Shown here: positions 6,982 through 8,504 of the stretch, piece after piece
Layout: each line of letters begins with the position of its first letter
How positions within the stretch are numbered: position 1 is the first letter of the stretch
Source: an uncultured Collinsella sp.
GTDB lineage: Bacteria > Actinomycetota > Coriobacteriia > Coriobacteriales > Coriobacteriaceae
Length of the DNA stretch: 8,504 nt
NCBI GenBank assembly: GCA_958445895.1
Contig: CAUCTV010000055.1
Location: 1 to 8,504 of the forward strand
Direction: 5' to 3'
Notes under the pieces: generated by a model
Told to the model about the DNA's origin: nothing
What the model saw: the letters and a program-made list of their open reading frames with translations, nothing else
The model's database searches: none
Position numbers and translations under genes: made by a program

Positions 6982-7169
6982 CCTGACAATCGATTCTTAT
7001 AGCAGAGGCCCCTTGGCCTTTAGTTTGCTACAAGTTCCGCACGAGCCGGAAAGCACTTAATGTGCTTTCCGTGCGAGCAGGACTGTTCGCAGTAGCAAAC
7101 TAAAGGCCAAGGGGCCCAGTCAACCTATCAGCAGCGATTACTCAGCAGCTAGTTGAATTTGAAGATCTT
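6961..7169. repeat. Inverted repeat (17-bp arms) enclosing hairpin element B
   Basis: AAGATCTTCAAATTCAA (6961-6977) is repeated perfectly in reverse complement at 7153-7169. The two arms are nearly concentric with element B. Weaker symmetry continues inward: 6988-7001 and the reverse complement of 7126-7139 agree at 11 of 14 positions. The right arm is the coding 3' end of the glycosyltransferase; the left arm is the fossil described at 6940-6981. Confidence 0.75.
7007..7116 (+). repeat. Hairpin element B: variable outer stem around a conserved structured core
   Basis: The outer arms (7007-7031 and 7092-7116) are perfectly complementary over 25 bp. The core has AGTTC (7033-7037) with GGACT (7080-7084, one G-U pair), CGCAC (7038-7042) with GTGCG (7071-7075), and GGAAAGCAC (7048-7056) with GTGCTTTCC (7062-7070) around loop TTAAT. 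Bulges are GAGCC (7043-7047) and AGCA (7076-7079). GTTTG lies exactly 5 bases before AGTTC, as in element A, and CAAAC closes the far side in both. The outer stem beyond GTTTG/CAAAC is unrelated to that of A. It lies 32 bases past the end of the leftward glycosyltransferase gene. There is no T-tract. Confidence 0.85.
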
Positions 7170-8180
7170 TGAGGCAAGACGGTATAGGCCGAGTGTGGTT
7201 TTGTCTCCGGCCCGTCCGCGCAGGTTGGTGAAGAACCCGACCACGCCGTAGCGGGCACGACGATACATGCGCTCGTCGTAGGCCTTCAAATCATTCCACA
7301 GCGTCTTTAGGCGCTCGTCGGCGCAATCTTCCTCAGAAAGCTTGGTGAGCACCGAGCAGATCGCCATCATCATGGTGAAGTAGCCCATCATGTACGAACG
7401 CAGGCGCGACGACTCGACATCGCTGTACAGGTGGTACGACTCCATCATGATACGCGTAACACGGAACTGCTGGTCCAGACGCTTGACCATCGTTGCCTCG
7501 TTGACGCTCTGACCTTCGCGACCGATAAAGTAGCGGTAGAGGTCGATGTCGGCGTAGTACATGGTCTTGCAACGCGGCAGCGGCACGTAGGCGTAGATGT
7601 TGTCCACATAGAACGTGTGCGGCGGCATGGGAAGGTTGGACTCGCGCAGCACATCCGTGCGATAGCACAGGCTGTGCATGAGTAGGTTCTGGTCCAGGCG
7701 GAAATGACCGATCTGATCCCAGGAAAAGATCTTTTTGCGTGGCAGGGCAAATTTGTAGCCAATAGCGGTATGCGTGCCCTCGTAAACCTTCTCGTACACG
7801 TAGTTCGAGATAAACAGGTCAACGCGCTGGTCGCGCTCTTCAAAGCCACGCAGAATCGACAGCATGGTCGAAAGGGCAGCGCCGTCAAGCCAGTCGTCCG
7901 AATCAACAACCTTGTAGTAGGTGCCCTGCGCCTCGCGCAGACCCGAAAGGACGGCAATACCGTGACCGCCGTTCTCCTGGTGCACCGCGCGGATGATTCC
8001 AGGATAACGGGCCTCCCACTCGTCGGCCTTGGCGGCCGTCTCGTCCTTGGAGCCGTCGTCCACCACGATAATCTCGATATCGGTGGCGTAATTGCTCCCC
8101 TCCAAGATGGAGGTGATGCAATGGTCCATGTCCTTGGCGGCGTTATACGAGGGAATACCGAATGTTATGACTTTATGCAT
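7149..8180 (-). CDS. Family 2 glycosyltransferase of a surface polysaccharide locus
   Basis: This 343-residue GT-A-fold enzyme probably adds a sugar from a nucleotide donor during cell-surface polysaccharide assembly at the cytoplasmic face of the membrane. The N-terminus MHKVITFGIPSYNAAKDM is the typical GT2 first strand, followed by IEIIVVDDGSKDET (36-49), the ENGGHG region (69-74) and the DXD-type metal/donor motif DSDDW (93-97). The C-terminal half is less conserved and has no clear membrane span. ATG 8180 is chosen over 8198 because it places the conserved strand at the N-terminus. It overlaps the end of glf by 8 bases, so translation is probably coupled. Donor and acceptor are unknown; the neighbouring glf hints at a galactofuranose-containing polymer, but this gene need not be the galactofuranosyltransferase. 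Confidence 0.9.
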   Translation of the reverse strand: MHKVITFGIPSYNAAKDMDHCITSILEGSNYATDIEIIVVDDGSKDETAAKADEWEARYPGIIRAVHQENGGHGIAVLSGLREAQGTYYKVVDSDDWLDGAALSTMLSILRGFEERDQRVDLFISNYVYEKVYEGTHTAIGYKFALPRKKIFSWDQIGHFRLDQNLLMHSLCYRTDVLRESNLPMPPHTFYVDNIYAYVPLPRCKTMYYADIDLYRYFIGREGQSVNEATMVKRLDQQFRVTRIMMESYHLYSDVESSRLRSYMMGYFTMMMAICSVLTKLSEEDCADERLKTLWNDLKAYDERMYRRARYGVVGFFTNLRGRAGDKTTLGLYRLASKIFKFN

Positions 8181-8504
8181 GGCAGGCGATAATCTCATCC
8201 GAAAGATCGAGGGCGGAATTGGTCACGGCGTCCATATCGTAGTAACGATACTCGGCCAGACGACCCACCGGGTGGAAGTTCGTCAGGTTCTGGACGCGCT
8301 CAAGATAGCGCTCATAGAGCTCACGGTTCTCGGGCTCAAGAATGGCGTAGTACGGCGTCTCGCCCGAGCCGGGCGTATAGGCCTTGGAGTACTCCTTCAT
8401 GATGGTGGTCTTGCCGGGCAGGACCTGACCGGTCATGTTCTTGAACTCGGTGATACGCGTGTAGTCCTCGCTCGTGGTGTAGTTGACGGTGCCCACGGGC
8501 TGGA
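8173..8504 (-). CDS. glf: UDP-galactopyranose mutase, C-terminal part (partial)
   Basis: This is the last part, about 110 residues, of a flavoenzyme that interconverts UDP-galactopyranose and UDP-galactofuranose. The frame is open to the right edge of the window and begins QPVGTVNYT. GTVNYT, YTRITEFKNM, TTIMKEYS, YYAI, and GRLAEYRYYDMDAV near the end are characteristic of the C-terminal half of Glf. The FAD-binding N-terminus is outside the window. The GTG at 8496 is an internal valine codon, not a start. The gene leads into the glycosyltransferase with an 8-base overlap, giving a leftward polysaccharide operon. Confidence 0.9.
   Translation of the reverse strand, partial: QPVGTVNYTTSEDYTRITEFKNMTGQVLPGKTTIMKEYSKAYTPGSGETPYYAILEPENRELYERYLERVQNLTNFHPVGRLAEYRYYDMDAVTNSALDLSDEIIACHA

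Noticed and set aside
6791..7060. 89-residue plus-strand open frame across the hairpins
   Set aside because: It starts inside the outer arm of element A, has no ribosome binding site and runs through palindromic DNA.
6789..7116. Elements A and B as ordinary intrinsic terminators
   Set aside because: Neither has a T-tract on either side, and the stems are much longer and more elaborate than the terminators at 3042 and 5682. A role in transcript ends remains possible.
6789..7116. Integron attC sites or a CRISPR array
   Set aside because: In attC sites the ends are conserved and the middle varies, the opposite of what is seen here. Two inverted copies do not form an array of direct repeats with equal spacers.

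Overview
The window looks like a chromosome segment of a high-GC Gram-positive gut bacterium, most likely Collinsella or another member of the Coriobacteriia. This is inferred from GC-rich codon use, the style of the proteins and the gene set; no rRNA or other marker is present to prove it.

Layout. Bases 1-31 may hold the first codons of a leftward gene that runs off the left edge. A fairly AT-rich, gene-free stretch of about 550 bases follows, then ppk1 (polyphosphate kinase), which carries an unusual Pro/Glu/Lys-rich C-terminal extension and ends at a strong hairpin terminator. Next come a RumA/RlmD-type RNA uracil-C5 methyltransferase with a [4Fe-4S] motif, a DJ-1/PfpI protein that overlaps a Maf nucleotide pyrophosphatase by 4 bases (ended by a second hairpin), and a P1/DmpA-family self-processing peptidase. 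All of these genes read rightward.

The 372 bases between the peptidase (+) and the next gene (-) hold the most unusual content. There are two large hairpin elements, A (6789-6913) and B (7007-7116), in opposite orientation. Both share a core of about 80 nt with the same stems, bulges and loop, and two base pairs of the inner stem differ by compensatory change. Each core is wrapped in its own outer stem, perfectly paired but unrelated in sequence. Between them lies a short rightward fossil of a glycosyltransferase C-terminus that matches the end of the real glycosyltransferase across the gap.

The right end reads leftward: the 3' part of a UDP-galactopyranose mutase gene (glf) overlaps a family-2 glycosyltransferase gene by 8 bases. 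This is the downstream end of a galactofuranose-containing surface polysaccharide locus. The convergent gap is therefore the border between conserved housekeeping genes and a probably strain-variable polysaccharide locus.
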